Source: Cladorhizidae sp. MBARI D1340-BT2 (taxonomy: Eukaryota > Porifera > Demospongiae > Poecilosclerida > Cladorhizidae). From it: 64,000 nt of DNA. The notes beneath the pieces were generated by a model. The model made no database searches. It was not told the DNA's origin and was given only the letters and a program-made list of their open reading frames with translations. The stretch lies in contig JAQNBH010000004.1 of the NCBI GenBank assembly GCA_028752905.1, positions 33,611,189 to 33,675,188 of the forward strand. The letters are read 5' to 3'. The translations under genes and the position numbers were made by a program. This document shows, in pieces, positions 31,601 to 37,201 of this stretch; the stretch's first letter is position 1; each line of letters opens with the position of its first letter.

Positions 31601-33340
31601 ACAGAGGATTTTCGAAGGGTCAATAATAATTCACCAGCTGTTCCTCAGACAATCCCTGAACCTTAGTTCTTTTAAACTATTCTGAAAGACTACGCTTCTA
31701 ATTTGACACTAATCATGATTTCTCGCCATTCCTTTTTGCAGTTTGAGAACAATGTGCTAATCATCCGTTACGATGGACTCGTGTTTGAGCCCACTGGAGC
31801 TATGCAGACCATCGACCTGGATGATGATAGTCTGGGCAACAATTCTGCAGTCGGCCTAAAATCCTGGCATATTGCTATCATTATCATTATAGTGATCGTG
31901 GCACTGCTTCTGTCTGTGGTTGCCATTGCTGTGATTGTAAGCTTCTGTTGTGTCCCCTTCTCCTTCCCTCCTCCACTCCCCCTCCCGTCCCTTCTCCCCT
32001 TTCTCCTCTCCCAACTCCCTCTCCATCCTCCTCCACTCCCTCCCCTTCCCTCAACCCCTCCCTTTTTCTCCTTCCCTCCTCCACTCCCCCCCAACCCATT
32101 CTCCTTTCACCCCCCTCCCCTTTCTCCTCTCCCCACTCCCTCTCCTTCTCCATCCTCCTCCACTCCCCTTCCCCCACCCCCCCTCCCTTTTTCTCCTTCC
32201 CTCCTCCACTTCCTCCCCACATTGCCTTCTCCTTCCTTTGTTTATATCTGTCTATATTTTCTTATTTTGAAGGCCGTTGTTGTTGTCAAGAAGCGTTCCA
32301 GTAAAGATATTCCACCCGCGAACACTGGAGATAAAACTCGATTGGTATGTATTATTATAATTAATTTTCTATCCAGTATCCACACATCCATCATGTGGCA
32401 GTGCAAGCCTATTGAAGTCCCTTATTCCAGGATTAGGCTATGGGCACATGGCAAGTGCATGGTGGCAAATATGGTTTTGGACCGACAAAGTGCAGACAAG
32501 TGAAGGATAGCGAAGACGATCGCGATCCATTCACAGACTTGATAAAGCTTAACTCAAAGCTTAGAAATTTAGACTTGATATTAAAAAAGCTTAGCTCAAA
32601 CCTTAGAAATTTAGACTTGATAAAGCTTAACTCAAAGCTTTGAAATTGAGTGAATCTCAGGTTTTATCTGTAGAATTTTCTTCTCTTTTAGGGGAAGGGG
32701 AGGGGGTGAGGGGGCACTGAGAAAATTAATTGCAAACATGTAACTTCATAGAATTTAAAAAAAAATGTGTTTGAGTGTGTGTGGGAAAACATGCCACCCC
32801 CCGGATAAAATCCTGAACCTGACAATCAAAAGAGAAAAATAGTTCGCGAAAGCTTCAGCAATAGAGATACATTCATTCATAGACTGGAAGCTAAAATCGA
32901 TAAATGACCTGGTAGTTATTAGAGCAAATTCTCTCCTTACTCAATGCAATAATTAACTAGACCACATGAACACTAAACCTACAGATGTGAATCATTTAGA
33001 ATTATCTGATCTATTTCATGTACACCTAGTTGAGGTGTGCACTTAGAATAGCCATGTGCAATATATACACTCTACAGTAGTAATATCAATAGCATAATTA
33101 TGTTTAGTGGTCTCTTTTGAGTGTACAATGTTTGCATATGGCGAGCAATATATTGTGGCCAGCAATTTACTGTGGTGTTACTTTTACTTTTCCGTAATAG
33201 TATATAATAATGATGAAGAATACATTGTAGCCAGTACCAGGATTTATTGTCAGTATATAATATATATATGTCACCTTTCTAAGATTTATGATGATAAATT
33301 CTTTGTTTATTTTCAGGATGCCTATGAACTGAAGCAATAA
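5532..33340 (+). CDS. Gene A: large multi-exon type I membrane protein with WAP, Kunitz, thyroglobulin-1, LDLa, VWC-like and SEA modules
   Basis: Exons read by splice site and phase: 5532-5611, 5920-5976 (uncertain), 6238-6287, 7068-7269, 13227-13450, 13906-14109, 15815-16147, 16669-17214, 20217-20290, 22265-22485, 23386-23553, 24035-24054, 24139-24229, 24812-24931, 25229-25778, 26850-26902, 26972-27038, 27120-27203, 28046-28114, 28241-28316, 30979-31080, 31742-31936, 32273-32344, 33317-33340. Every junction keeps frame except exon 9, which is 2 bases short. With that repaired the product is about 1,227 residues: signal peptide, secreted inhibitor-type modules, SEA-like domain, membrane helix (about 1174-1200) and a 26-residue tail. 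The modules are known in animal protease inhibitors and matrix proteins. A membrane-anchored or shed inhibitor is inferred. I know no named gene with this order. The first two exons are the least certain. Confidence 0.8.
5920..6287 (+). CDS. Gene A exons 2 (5920-5976, tentative) and 3 (6238-6287)
   Basis: Exon 3 encodes [16 protein letters not shown], the second half of a VWC-like module, bounded by CTGCAG and GTAAGT, phase 2 in and phase 1 out. Exon 2 is 57 bp, phase 2 to 2, between ATATCAG and GTGAGT. It carries no known motif and could be skipped without breaking the frame. No first VWC half precedes exon 3, so the protein seems to start with half a module. Confidence 0.5.
7068..7269 (+). 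CDS. Gene A exon 4: WAP domain plus first half of a VWC-like module
   Basis: Phase 1 in, phase 2 out, acceptor ATTATAG and donor GTACTT. The first part has eight cysteines in WAP order, including the adjacent pair in KVCCPGM. WAP (four-disulfide core) domains often inhibit serine proteases. The end, [14 protein letters not shown] then GDGCNT, is the first half of a VWC-like module. Its next cysteine codon is split over the intron and completed at 13227. An identical copy lies at 63691-63892. Confidence 0.8.
7322..7550. repeat. TAG array facing a CTA array, hairpin-forming
   Basis: About 95 bp of TAG triplets meets about 100 bp of CTA triplets at the palindrome TAGTACTA near 7419. The two halves are reverse complements. 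It lies in gene A intron 4. The window's right end stops in the second copy of its left half. Confidence 0.9.
8654..10600 (+). mobile_element. hAT DNA transposon with terminal inverted repeats, in gene A intron 4
   Basis: The left end has CAGACACATGGGATTTTTAT (8656 onward). The right end, in reverse complement, has TAGACATGGGATTTTTATGT (ending at 10600). The core ACATGGGATTTTTATGT is shared by both. Just outside are GTTATCAC (8646-8653) and GTTATCAG (10601-10608), an 8-bp target duplication with one mismatch, as expected for hAT. The inside holds a broken transposase. The insertion lies wholly within the intron between exons 4 and 5. Confidence 0.8.
8948..10411 (+). pseudogene. hAT transposase pseudogene (CGGBP1-like type)
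   Basis: Pieces in shifting frames follow the order of a hAT transposase. First is a BED/CGGBP-like zinc finger (LFCKVC, then RQHVGSKTH). Next is the region before the catalytic core ([12 protein letters not shown]), then the core [20 protein letters not shown] with its Asp. Then come [20 protein letters not shown] and [20 protein letters not shown], and the dimerisation end [19 protein letters not shown]. Several stops and frameshifts rule out a functional product. Confidence 0.8.
10612..13226. other. Right part of gene A intron 4
   Basis: After the hAT element there is 2.6 kb with no module or repeat I recognise apart from a C-rich run at 12850-12885. Short frames at 11271-11543 (minus) and 12445-12696 have no known motif. 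Confidence 0.5.
13227..13450 (+). CDS. Gene A exon 5: second half of VWC-like module plus divergent Kunitz-like domain
   Basis: Acceptor CTATAG, donor GTACGT, phase 2 to 1. The split codon TG/C gives [19 protein letters not shown] across the junction, a continuous VWC-like pattern. This joins exon 4 to exon 5 over a 5.96 kb intron. The following Cys-rich stretch (CYDTPD, then [11 protein letters not shown], ending LTCYEQC) resembles Kunitz but has an extra cysteine and altered spacing. The residue after its second cysteine (P1) is Ser. Confidence 0.8.
13906..14109 (+). CDS. Gene A exon 6: Kunitz-type domain
   Basis: Phase 1 to 1, acceptor TATGCAG, donor GTGAGA. It carries [19 protein letters not shown] followed by [14 protein letters not shown], the core and C-terminal helix signature of Kunitz/BPTI domains. 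The first loop is longer than usual (13 residues between cysteines 1 and 2 instead of 8). The P1 position is Gln, so trypsin-type inhibition is unlikely. Confidence 0.8.
14320..14590 (-). repeat. Dispersed repeat P (palindrome-forming family), member 1
   Basis: It contains ACCTTCTCAATAATCAACTT twice (about 14345 and 14408), then CACTCGACATTTCGACTAGA and TGCTCTAGCC. On the minus strand the tail reads CTGATGC, a GGCTAG/CTAGTC stem, then GAAATGTCGAG. It lies in gene A intron 6. Confidence 0.6.
15815..16147 (+). CDS. Gene A exon 7: two Cys-rich CGGC repeats
   Basis: Phase 1 to 1, acceptor CCCTAG, donor GTAAGT. It encodes two similar units of about 50 residues with the pattern C-x4-PC-x-GKTC-x-A-x-P-x-A-x-C-x-P-x2-CGGC followed by an F-x-DG and VT segment. 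Examples are [17 protein letters not shown] and [18 protein letters not shown] do not know a firm name for this module. It is probably disulfide-stabilised and extracellular. Confidence 0.8.
16578..16660. repeat. Poly-C run followed by CA repeats at the exon 8 acceptor
   Basis: About 35 consecutive C then CA dinucleotides end a few bases before the acceptor at 16668. The tract acts as the local pyrimidine-rich stretch. Confidence 0.9.
16669..17214 (+). CDS. Gene A exon 8: two WAP domains and a thyroglobulin type-1 domain
   Basis: Phase 1 to 1. The acceptor CACTTTAG directly follows a poly-C and CA tract. Two WAP domains with all eight cysteines each are visible ([12 protein letters not shown] and [12 protein letters not shown] ends). 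A thyroglobulin type-1 domain follows, with [18 protein letters not shown], the CWCV hallmark and six cysteines. Thyroglobulin type-1 modules often inhibit cysteine proteases. This WAP-TY pair recurs in exon 15. Confidence 0.9.
17925..18070 (-). repeat. Dispersed repeat P, member 2
   Basis: It carries the same ACCTTCTCAATAATCAACTT core and a flank (AGCTAGCTA, then CTACAAAAC) shared with members 1 and 5. An A-rich stretch and the N1 fragment at 18376 follow it on the opposite strand. Confidence 0.55.
18085..18230. repeat. A-rich triplet tract before an N1 fragment
   Basis: AAT and AAC triplets with A runs between repeat P member 2 and the N1 fragment in intron 8. Confidence 0.85.
18376..19125 (+). 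pseudogene. Non-LTR (family N1) C-terminal fragment in gene A intron 8
   Basis: Frames give [59 protein letters not shown] and a WDATC strand, then the terminal [17 protein letters not shown]. The copy is frame-broken and has a 48-bp direct duplication at 18853-18948 encoding a repeated [16 protein letters not shown]. It is on the same strand as gene A. Confidence 0.7.
19200..19530. repeat. A-rich AAT/ATAA tract after an N1 fragment
   Basis: A long A run at about 19287-19310, then AATAAATATAAC units of 14-16 bp repeated about eight times. It separates the N1 and Penelope-like fragments. Confidence 0.85.
19548..19815 (-). pseudogene. Penelope-like retroelement fragment (DKG region)
   Basis: Minus strand: [19 protein letters not shown] then [15 protein letters not shown], and in another frame [19 protein letters not shown]. 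The ILPADKG and (T/I)Y-x2-L-x-(K/D)-(D/N)PT motifs are the conserved segment upstream of the reverse transcriptase core in Penelope-like elements. It is a short, frame-broken piece in gene A intron 8. Confidence 0.6.
20217..20290 (+). CDS. Gene A exon 9: first half of a VWC-like module, 2 bases out of frame
   Basis: Acceptor TTCTGCAG, donor GTGAGA. Phase 1 in should give [10 protein letters not shown], but the frame then hits TGA. The downstream part, [15 protein letters not shown], is a clear VWC half read in another frame. The exon is 74 bp where 76 is required, and the shift falls in a short TA run. An alternative acceptor, AATGACAG at 20228-20235, would restore frame but lose the first cysteine of the module. 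Confidence 0.65.
20291..22264. other. Gene A intron 9
   Basis: No known module. A 52-codon acidic frame starts at 21207 ([20 protein letters not shown], ending in [12 protein letters not shown]) and is followed after one stop by QDEAVIEDD. It could be the start of a decayed transposon gene, but there is no further support. A minus-strand frame at 20485-20679 is unsupported. Confidence 0.35.
22265..22485 (+). CDS. Gene A exon 10: second half of VWC-like module plus canonical Kunitz domain
   Basis: Phase 2 to 1, acceptor CTTGTAG, donor [21 protein letters not shown] completes the VWC-like module. The Kunitz domain then has exact canonical spacing, C-x8-C-x15-C-x7-C-x12-C-x3-C, with [16 protein letters not shown]. 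The P1 residue is Glu, unlike the Lys or Arg of trypsin inhibitors. Confidence 0.9.
22500..22745. repeat. GAT/GGT triplet tract and poly-G run
   Basis: GATGGTGAT-type triplets at 22500-22620, and about 30 G with one T at 22711-22740, in gene A intron 10. The GAT tract starts 15 bases after exon 10. Confidence 0.9.
23386..23553 (+). CDS. Gene A exon 11: canonical Kunitz domain
   Basis: Phase 1 to 1, acceptor TATTGCAG, donor GTAAGT. One complete Kunitz domain with canonical cysteine spacing, [15 protein letters not shown] and [16 protein letters not shown]. The P1 residue is Gly, so the inhibitory target, if any, is not predictable. It sits directly after the exon 10 Kunitz domain, giving a tandem pair. 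Confidence 0.9.
24035..24229 (+). CDS. Gene A exons 12 (20-bp microexon, 24035-24054) and 13 (24139-24229)
   Basis: The microexon encodes TENIRCP between TGTACAG and GTAAGT (phase 1 to 0). Exon 13 starts after TTTTCAG (phase 0 to 1) and encodes [20 protein letters not shown] then CCPYCRPT. Together they make a short Cys-rich module like a compact VWC or antistasin-type repeat. Without the microexon the downstream frame fails. Confidence 0.75.
24610..24722 (+). repeat. 21-bp minisatellite
   Basis: The unit GAGGTCATTGTAATCTATGG plus T or C is repeated about five times with single-base variants. Because 21 is a multiple of 3, both strands stay open over it, which explains the apparent frames. 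It lies in gene A intron 13. Confidence 0.95.
24812..24931 (+). CDS. Gene A exon 14: LDL-receptor class A module
   Basis: Phase 1 to 1, acceptor CTCTCAG, donor GTATTG. Six cysteines in LDLa order with the calcium-binding signature [11 protein letters not shown]. LDLa modules bind calcium and protein ligands. A 21-bp minisatellite lies about 90 bp upstream in the intron. Confidence 0.9.
25000..25148. repeat. Dispersed repeat P, member 3, imperfect palindrome
   Basis: CACTCGACATTTT on the left (about 25042) faces AAAACATCGAGTG on the right (about 25106). The outer arms continue imperfectly to TTGATTATCAAGAAAACCAC. It lies in gene A intron 14. Confidence 0.6.
25229..25778 (+). CDS. Gene A exon 15: LDLa, WAP-like, thyroglobulin type-1 and first half of VWC
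   Basis: Phase 1 to 2, acceptor TTTCCAG, donor GTGGGT. The LDLa module ([17 protein letters not shown]) lacks the usual acidic calcium residues at its end ([11 protein letters not shown]). The WAP-like part ([16 protein letters not shown]) shows only six of eight cysteines. The thyroglobulin type-1 domain is complete, with [17 protein letters not shown]. The end, [17 protein letters not shown], is a VWC first half split by the intron. Confidence 0.9.
25835..25925. repeat. TTA/TAC triplet microsatellite in gene A intron 15
   Basis: AATAATAATATTATTATT then TACTATTACTATTACTATTA, a short mixed triplet array. Confidence 0.85.
26082..26228. repeat. Dispersed repeat P, member 4, long palindrome
   Basis: Two arms of about 70 bp meet near 26155. 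CATTTCGACTAGATGCTCTA is mirrored by TAGAGCATCTGGTCGAAATG, and ATTACAATGACCTT by ATTGAGATCATTGTAAT. The whole could fold as one long hairpin. It lies in intron 15, just left of a tetranucleotide array. Confidence 0.8.
26245..26700 (+). repeat. CTAT tetranucleotide array with higher-order structure
   Basis: TCTA units with CCTA and CAAT variants form larger units, such as one containing CAATCTATACCAACCTATCT that recurs about seven times. This gives false Tyr/Leu/Ser/Ile frames. It lies in gene A intron 15. Confidence 0.95.
26850..27203 (+). CDS. Gene A exons 16-18: two VWC-like modules
   Basis: Exons 26850-26902, 26972-27038 and 27120-27203. Exon 16 (phase 2 to 1) gives [14 protein letters not shown], closing the exon 15 module. 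Exon 17 (phase 1 to 2) is a new first half ending VVDDCNI. Exon 18 (phase 2 to 2) gives [14 protein letters not shown] and then a basic linker, ARQAIKKR. The halves are joined through a split TG/C or TG/T cysteine codon, as at the other split modules. Confidence 0.85.
27245..27263. repeat. Poly-G run in gene A intron 18
   Basis: About 18 consecutive G. Confidence 0.9.
28046..31080 (+). CDS. Gene A exons 19-21: SEA-like domain with GSIIV motif
   Basis: Exons 28046-28114, 28241-28316 and 30979-31080. The translation, about residues 1049-1131, contains [19 protein letters not shown] followed by [15 protein letters not shown] helix followed by a strand carrying G-S-[VI]-[VI]-V directly before a membrane helix is the known pattern of SEA domains, which self-cleave between Gly and Ser. 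Cleavage here is inferred, not shown. The intron between exons 20 and 21 is 2.66 kb. Confidence 0.75.
28317..30978. other. Gene A intron 20
   Basis: A 2.66 kb intron, AT-rich. AACTGTCATTAAGT repeats in tandem near 29813-29840. I see no genes or mobile elements. Confidence 0.5.
31742..33340 (+). CDS. Gene A exons 22-24: membrane helix, cytoplasmic tail and stop
   Basis: Exon 22 (31742-31936) ends the ectodomain and encodes [20 protein letters not shown], a clear membrane span. Exon 23 (32273-32344) begins [15 protein letters not shown], giving the positive-inside anchor. Exon 24 (33317-33340) is DAYELKQ and TAA. All three are phase 0 in. The tail is about 26 residues and has one tyrosine (DAYELKQ, a possible YxxL-type sorting motif). 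Confidence 0.85.
31945..32225. repeat. Pyrimidine-rich CCTCC tract filling gene A intron 22
   Basis: About 280 bp almost entirely C and T, built of CTCCTTCCCTCCTCCACTCC-like units. The opposite strand is G-rich. It makes several long false frames. Confidence 0.9.
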
Positions 33341-33463
33341 GGATTTCTAAAGAACGTCAGTGTTATGTTACCCCCCTGCTTGTAATGAGGCATAATGGAC
33401 ACCAAACTTTGATTGTTATGTTGTTATGTGTGTGATTGATATGTATGCACTTGCTATCTTTAG

Positions 33464-33470
33464 TAATAAA
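33464..33470 (+). terminator. Probable polyadenylation signal of gene A
   Basis: An AATAAA hexamer lies about 125 bases after the gene A stop codon, in a T-rich stretch. It is the first AATAAA after the stop that I saw. Cleavage position is unknown. Confidence 0.45.
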
Positions 33471-33870
33471 TCCATAGGAGTTGTTTTTATCACCGTTCAA
33501 TTATTGATCAATGTGGTTTAAATGGCACAACATTTAAAAACTGACCGCGGAATATTCTGTTGTACACAAAAGTGGAGGACATCACGTGGTGATGTGGATC
33601 AAGAAAAAATAGGAAGTGTACCATTTACTGTTGATGAACACGCACTGGGAGGGGCCATTAATGTAGGAAGGTGATGTCCATATGGAAGAGCAGACTGATT
33701 TTGTAAATTTGAAGTGGTAATTTCACACGCACTCTGGTCACTGGATAACCGGCTGCATGCGGGATTGTAACTGCAGTATATTCGGAACTGAAGCTTCATC
33801 TTATAAAGTCTCAAGAGCCACACCCTCTCACCTCATGAGCCCCTCTCTGCGACGGTGATTGTTTTTGCTA

Positions 33871-34745
33871 GCTTATTCATAGCCTAGGCTGAGTGTTTGG
33901 ATGTTTTAGCTCCAGACACACTGTCAGGGTATACACTAGAGTACAAAGTAGAACACCACATAATGAAACCTTGATGCCCAGAAGATTCAAAATCCTCTGG
34001 TCTAATCTTATTTGTGTGGCCATATATGATGATAAATGATAAGTTCTCCATGGCATTTCATTAATAAAATATATGAAATTAAATATTTATGTGACATAAC
34101 TTGTCAATTCATGTTTGCATGATGTCGTAATAATGAAATGACTGAACCAAAATACTAACCCGCCCTACCTTTTCATCATGCCATACATCAGTAACCAATG
34201 ACAAAATTTAATATGCACAGTGCGCCTCATGAACTATCAACAAAAAGGTAAAGATCATCATTTCAGTGTATACTGCATCATAAATATCAGCCGTAGCTGT
34301 GGTATTAACTGCAGAGCCTGAGCTGCTTATGGACCACAAGTCATGGAACTGCTAAATGAACAAAACCCAAGATCACCTGATTTTTTTTTTAATATTAATT
34401 TCTTTCTTTGACCCCATCTCCTCTCCCTCATATTTTCTTTCATTCATTCCCTCTCGTGCCATACTTGCATCTCGGGAGGGCAAATCCCATATAGCAGCCA
34501 GAGGTTATGTTAATTGTTATTGATTAACACTCCAGTCAAATTTCATTGAACACACTCACTTCATGGTGGTGAAGTGAAGTAAATCTTGTTATAATCATCA
34601 TCATCATCATCATCATAATAATAATAATAGAAATAATAAAAAAGCTGCTGCAAAACCAGTAGTCAAATTTTAAGAGTTTATTGTTGTTGATGTCATCGTG
34701 CACATGATAACTATGGAACACAATCCCTGCACATTGGCTATTCGT
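33871..34745 (+). repeat. Tandem duplication, unit A
   Basis: It matches 34835-35655 from GCTTATTCA-AGCCTAGG onward with scattered differences, offset about 964. Landmarks are GGGTATACACTAGAGTACAA and GATTCAAAATCCTCTGGTCT. It ends after a triplet run with AAAAAAGCTGCTGCAAAACC. No coding potential is apparent. Confidence 0.85.
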
Positions 34746-35565
34746 ATACGCGGCATTAATTAATCCGCGTGACGCGGACCCTTTTCATGCAACCTTAGGG
34801 TGACTGAACAAAACTTGCTTAATCTTTGTCTTGAGCTTATTCACAGCCTAGGATGAGTGTTGGCTCCAGACATACTCTCGGGGTATACACTAGAGTACAA
34901 AGTAGAATATCACATAATGAAACCTTGATGCCAAGAAGATTCAAAATCCTCTGGTCTAATCTTATTTGTGTGGCCATATATGATGATAAAAGTGAGTTGA
35001 TGTCTCCATGGCATTTCATTAACAAAATATACGAAATTAAATATTTGTGTGACATAACTTGTCAATAATTCATGTTTGCATGATGTCGTAATGAAATGAC
35101 TAAACCAAAAAACTCGTGTATTAACCCGCCCGACCTTTTCATCATGCCATATATACAATCATACATCTTTAGTAACCATGACAAATATGCACAATGCCTA
35201 TCAAGAAAAAGGTAAAGATCATCATTTCAGCATCAAAAATATCAACCATAGCTGTGGGGTTATTAACTGCAGAAGCTGAGCTGCTTATGGACCACAAGTC
35301 ATGGAACATCAAACTGCTAAATGAACAAAACCCAAGACCAACTGATTTTTTTAAAATTCTTTCTTTCTTCCCATCTCCTCTCCCTCATATTTTATTTCAT
35401 TCATTCCCTCTTGCACCATACTTGCATCTCGGGAGTGCGCAAAACCCCATATATATAATTATATAGCAGCCAGAGGTTATGCGATATATTGTTATTGATT
35501 AACACTCTGGTCAAATTTCATTGAACACACTCACTTCATGGTTGTGAAGTAAATCTTGTTATAAT

Positions 35566-35590
35566 CATCATCATCATAATAATAATAGCC

Positions 35591-35644
<54 letters not shown>

Positions 35645-35664
35645 TTAATAATAATAATAAGAAG
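35566..35664. repeat. ATA microsatellite before an N1 fragment
   Basis: About 90 bp of ATA triplets, expanded relative to tandem unit A, into which the N1 3' end is inserted. Confidence 0.9.
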
Positions 35665-35667
35665 AAG

Positions 35668-35818
35668 AAAGATCTTAGCCGCCGACTAGCCCGGATTACG
35701 GGTCAGGAGAGTTACCACCTTCCTCATCCAGAGGCTCTCTGTTGCTGTACAACATGGTAATGCAGCCTCAGTGTTGGGATCGGCTGATATGTCAACCGCT
35801 ACAGACTTCTTCAACTAA
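35668..35818 (+). pseudogene. Non-LTR (family N1) 3'-end fragment, left arm of an inverted repeat
   Basis: About 150 bp coding for LSRRLARITGQES and, in another frame, VAVQHGNAASVLGSADMSTA and a stop. It lies inside a triplet microsatellite. A reverse-complement match covers 36720-36936. Confidence 0.65.
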
Positions 35819-36234
35819 TATCATTACTTCAACTTATATAATATATTACATGTTTAATAAATAATAATTATATATATATATAATAATAAAATAATAATAA
35901 AATAAAATAATAATAATATAATAATAATAATAATATAATAAAAATAAAAAACAAAATAAAAAAAGCTGCTGCAAAACCAGTAGTCAAATTTTAAAAGTTT
36001 ATTGTTGTTGATGTCATCGTGCACATGATAGTGTATATATACTGAACACAACCCCTCATTGGTTGATGCACTATTCGCACTGTGGCAGATTCAGGAGGAG
36101 GTCTGTGGGTTACCCACTTCTGATAGATTGCTTTGGAATAGAAGGGCATGCAAACCAAATTCTGGCCTAGATTTGGTGAAACTACAAGTACATGATTGTA
36201 CAAACTTTACTACCTGTAAAAAGAATTGATAAAG

Positions 36235-36715
36235 TATGTAATACATCGATCACTGGTGTCTGCTAAGATTCCTTCCCGCCTTGAACCCTCGGGCCTAATG
36301 AGATCAGACGGGAAGAGACCTGATGGCATGTCCATTGTTCCATGGTCAAGAGGGAAGCTCCTGGTCTGGGATGCTATATGTGCAGACACTTTTGTGGCTT
36401 CAAATATCAGGCTGGCGGTAAACAAACTCGGTGCAGTAGCAGTAAAAGCAGAGGATATGAAGATGTCAAAGTACTGCAACCTAGACTCATCCTACCTGTT
36501 CATACCAGTGGCAGTAGACCTGTGGTGTTTTTGGCCCCGAAACAAAGGTCTTTATACGAGAACTTGGATGTCGCCTCAAGACAGCCACTGATGATAGAGA
36601 CTCATTTCAGTACCTGCTACAGAGGATCTCAGTCGCAATTCAGAGGGGAAATGCAAGTTCTGTTTTGGAGACAATGAGCACAGCAGATGGGATTGATGGA
36701 CATCATTTAGATTAA
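36235..36715 (+). pseudogene. Non-LTR (family N1) C-terminal fragment
   Basis: It reads IPSRLEPSGLMRSDGKRPDG then GKLLVWDAIC, the best preserved R-PD...D endonuclease signature in the window. It continues to YLLQRISVAIQRGNASSVLE and a stop at about 36710. One or more frameshifts lie between. It sits between two inverted arms of the same family's 3' end (35668-35885 and 36720-36936). Confidence 0.7.
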
Positions 36716-36783
36716 TTACATTATAATATTATTATTATTTATTAAACATGTAATATATTATATAAGTTGAAGTAATGATATTA

Positions 36784-37060
36784 GTTGAAGAAGTCAGTAG
36801 CGGTTGACATATCAGCCGATCCCAACACTGAGGCTGCATTATCATGTTGTACAGCAACAGAGAGCCTCTGGATGAGGAAGGTGGTAGAACTCTCCTGACC
36901 CGTAATCCGGGCTAGTCGGCGGCCAAGATCTTTCAGGAGTGTCATAGTCATCGCGGAAACCCAGAAGTCTCGATGGCAATAGGGCTGAAGATGTGGGATG
37001 TGTCCAGGTGGTAATATTTGGCCTTCTTCCTCTCCTCTGCCAAAGCTGCAACTGCCCCTG
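36784..37060 (-). pseudogene. Non-LTR (family N1) 3'-end fragment, right arm of an inverted repeat
   Basis: Minus strand: ILPPGHIPHLQPYCHRDFWV then LKDLGRRLARITGQESSTTF and LIQRLSVAVQHDNAASVLGS, ending in a stop at about 36785. It is the reverse complement of the 35668-35885 arm with very few differences and extends further 5'. Confidence 0.7.
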
Positions 37061-37201
37061 CCTTTTATTTTATAATAATAATGGTTTATTACAAAAATAG
37101 TCCTGAGGTTTACTGCAGATAACAACAAATTCTTATTTTCCCGAAGAAAAAAAAGCAGTTCTTCTGCTTTGTGGTTATAATTTTTTGCATTAGCATTCTA
37201 T

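Larger units (their letters stand above)
34835..36065 (+). repeat. Tandem duplication, unit B, interrupted by an N1 fragment
   Basis: The body is 34835-35655. The tail AAAAAAGCTGCTGCAAAACC resumes at about 35959. Between them an expanded ATA microsatellite, the N1 3'-end fragment (35668-35818) and a TA-rich stretch have been added. Unit A shows what the uninterrupted sequence looks like. Confidence 0.8.
35668..36936. repeat. Inverted repeat of about 215 bp arms (35668-35885 and 36720-36936)
   Basis: Arms are nearly identical in reverse complement, including the N1 3' coding end and the shared tail CAACTTATATAATATATTAC then ATGTTTAATAAATAATAAT. The spacer is about 830 bp and contains another, sense-oriented N1 fragment. 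Confidence 0.8.

Noticed and set aside
31703..32503. A 266-codon frame over the membrane-span exon
   Set aside because: Only 31742-31936 is exon 22. The rest reads through a pyrimidine-rich intron and past the true exon 23 border.
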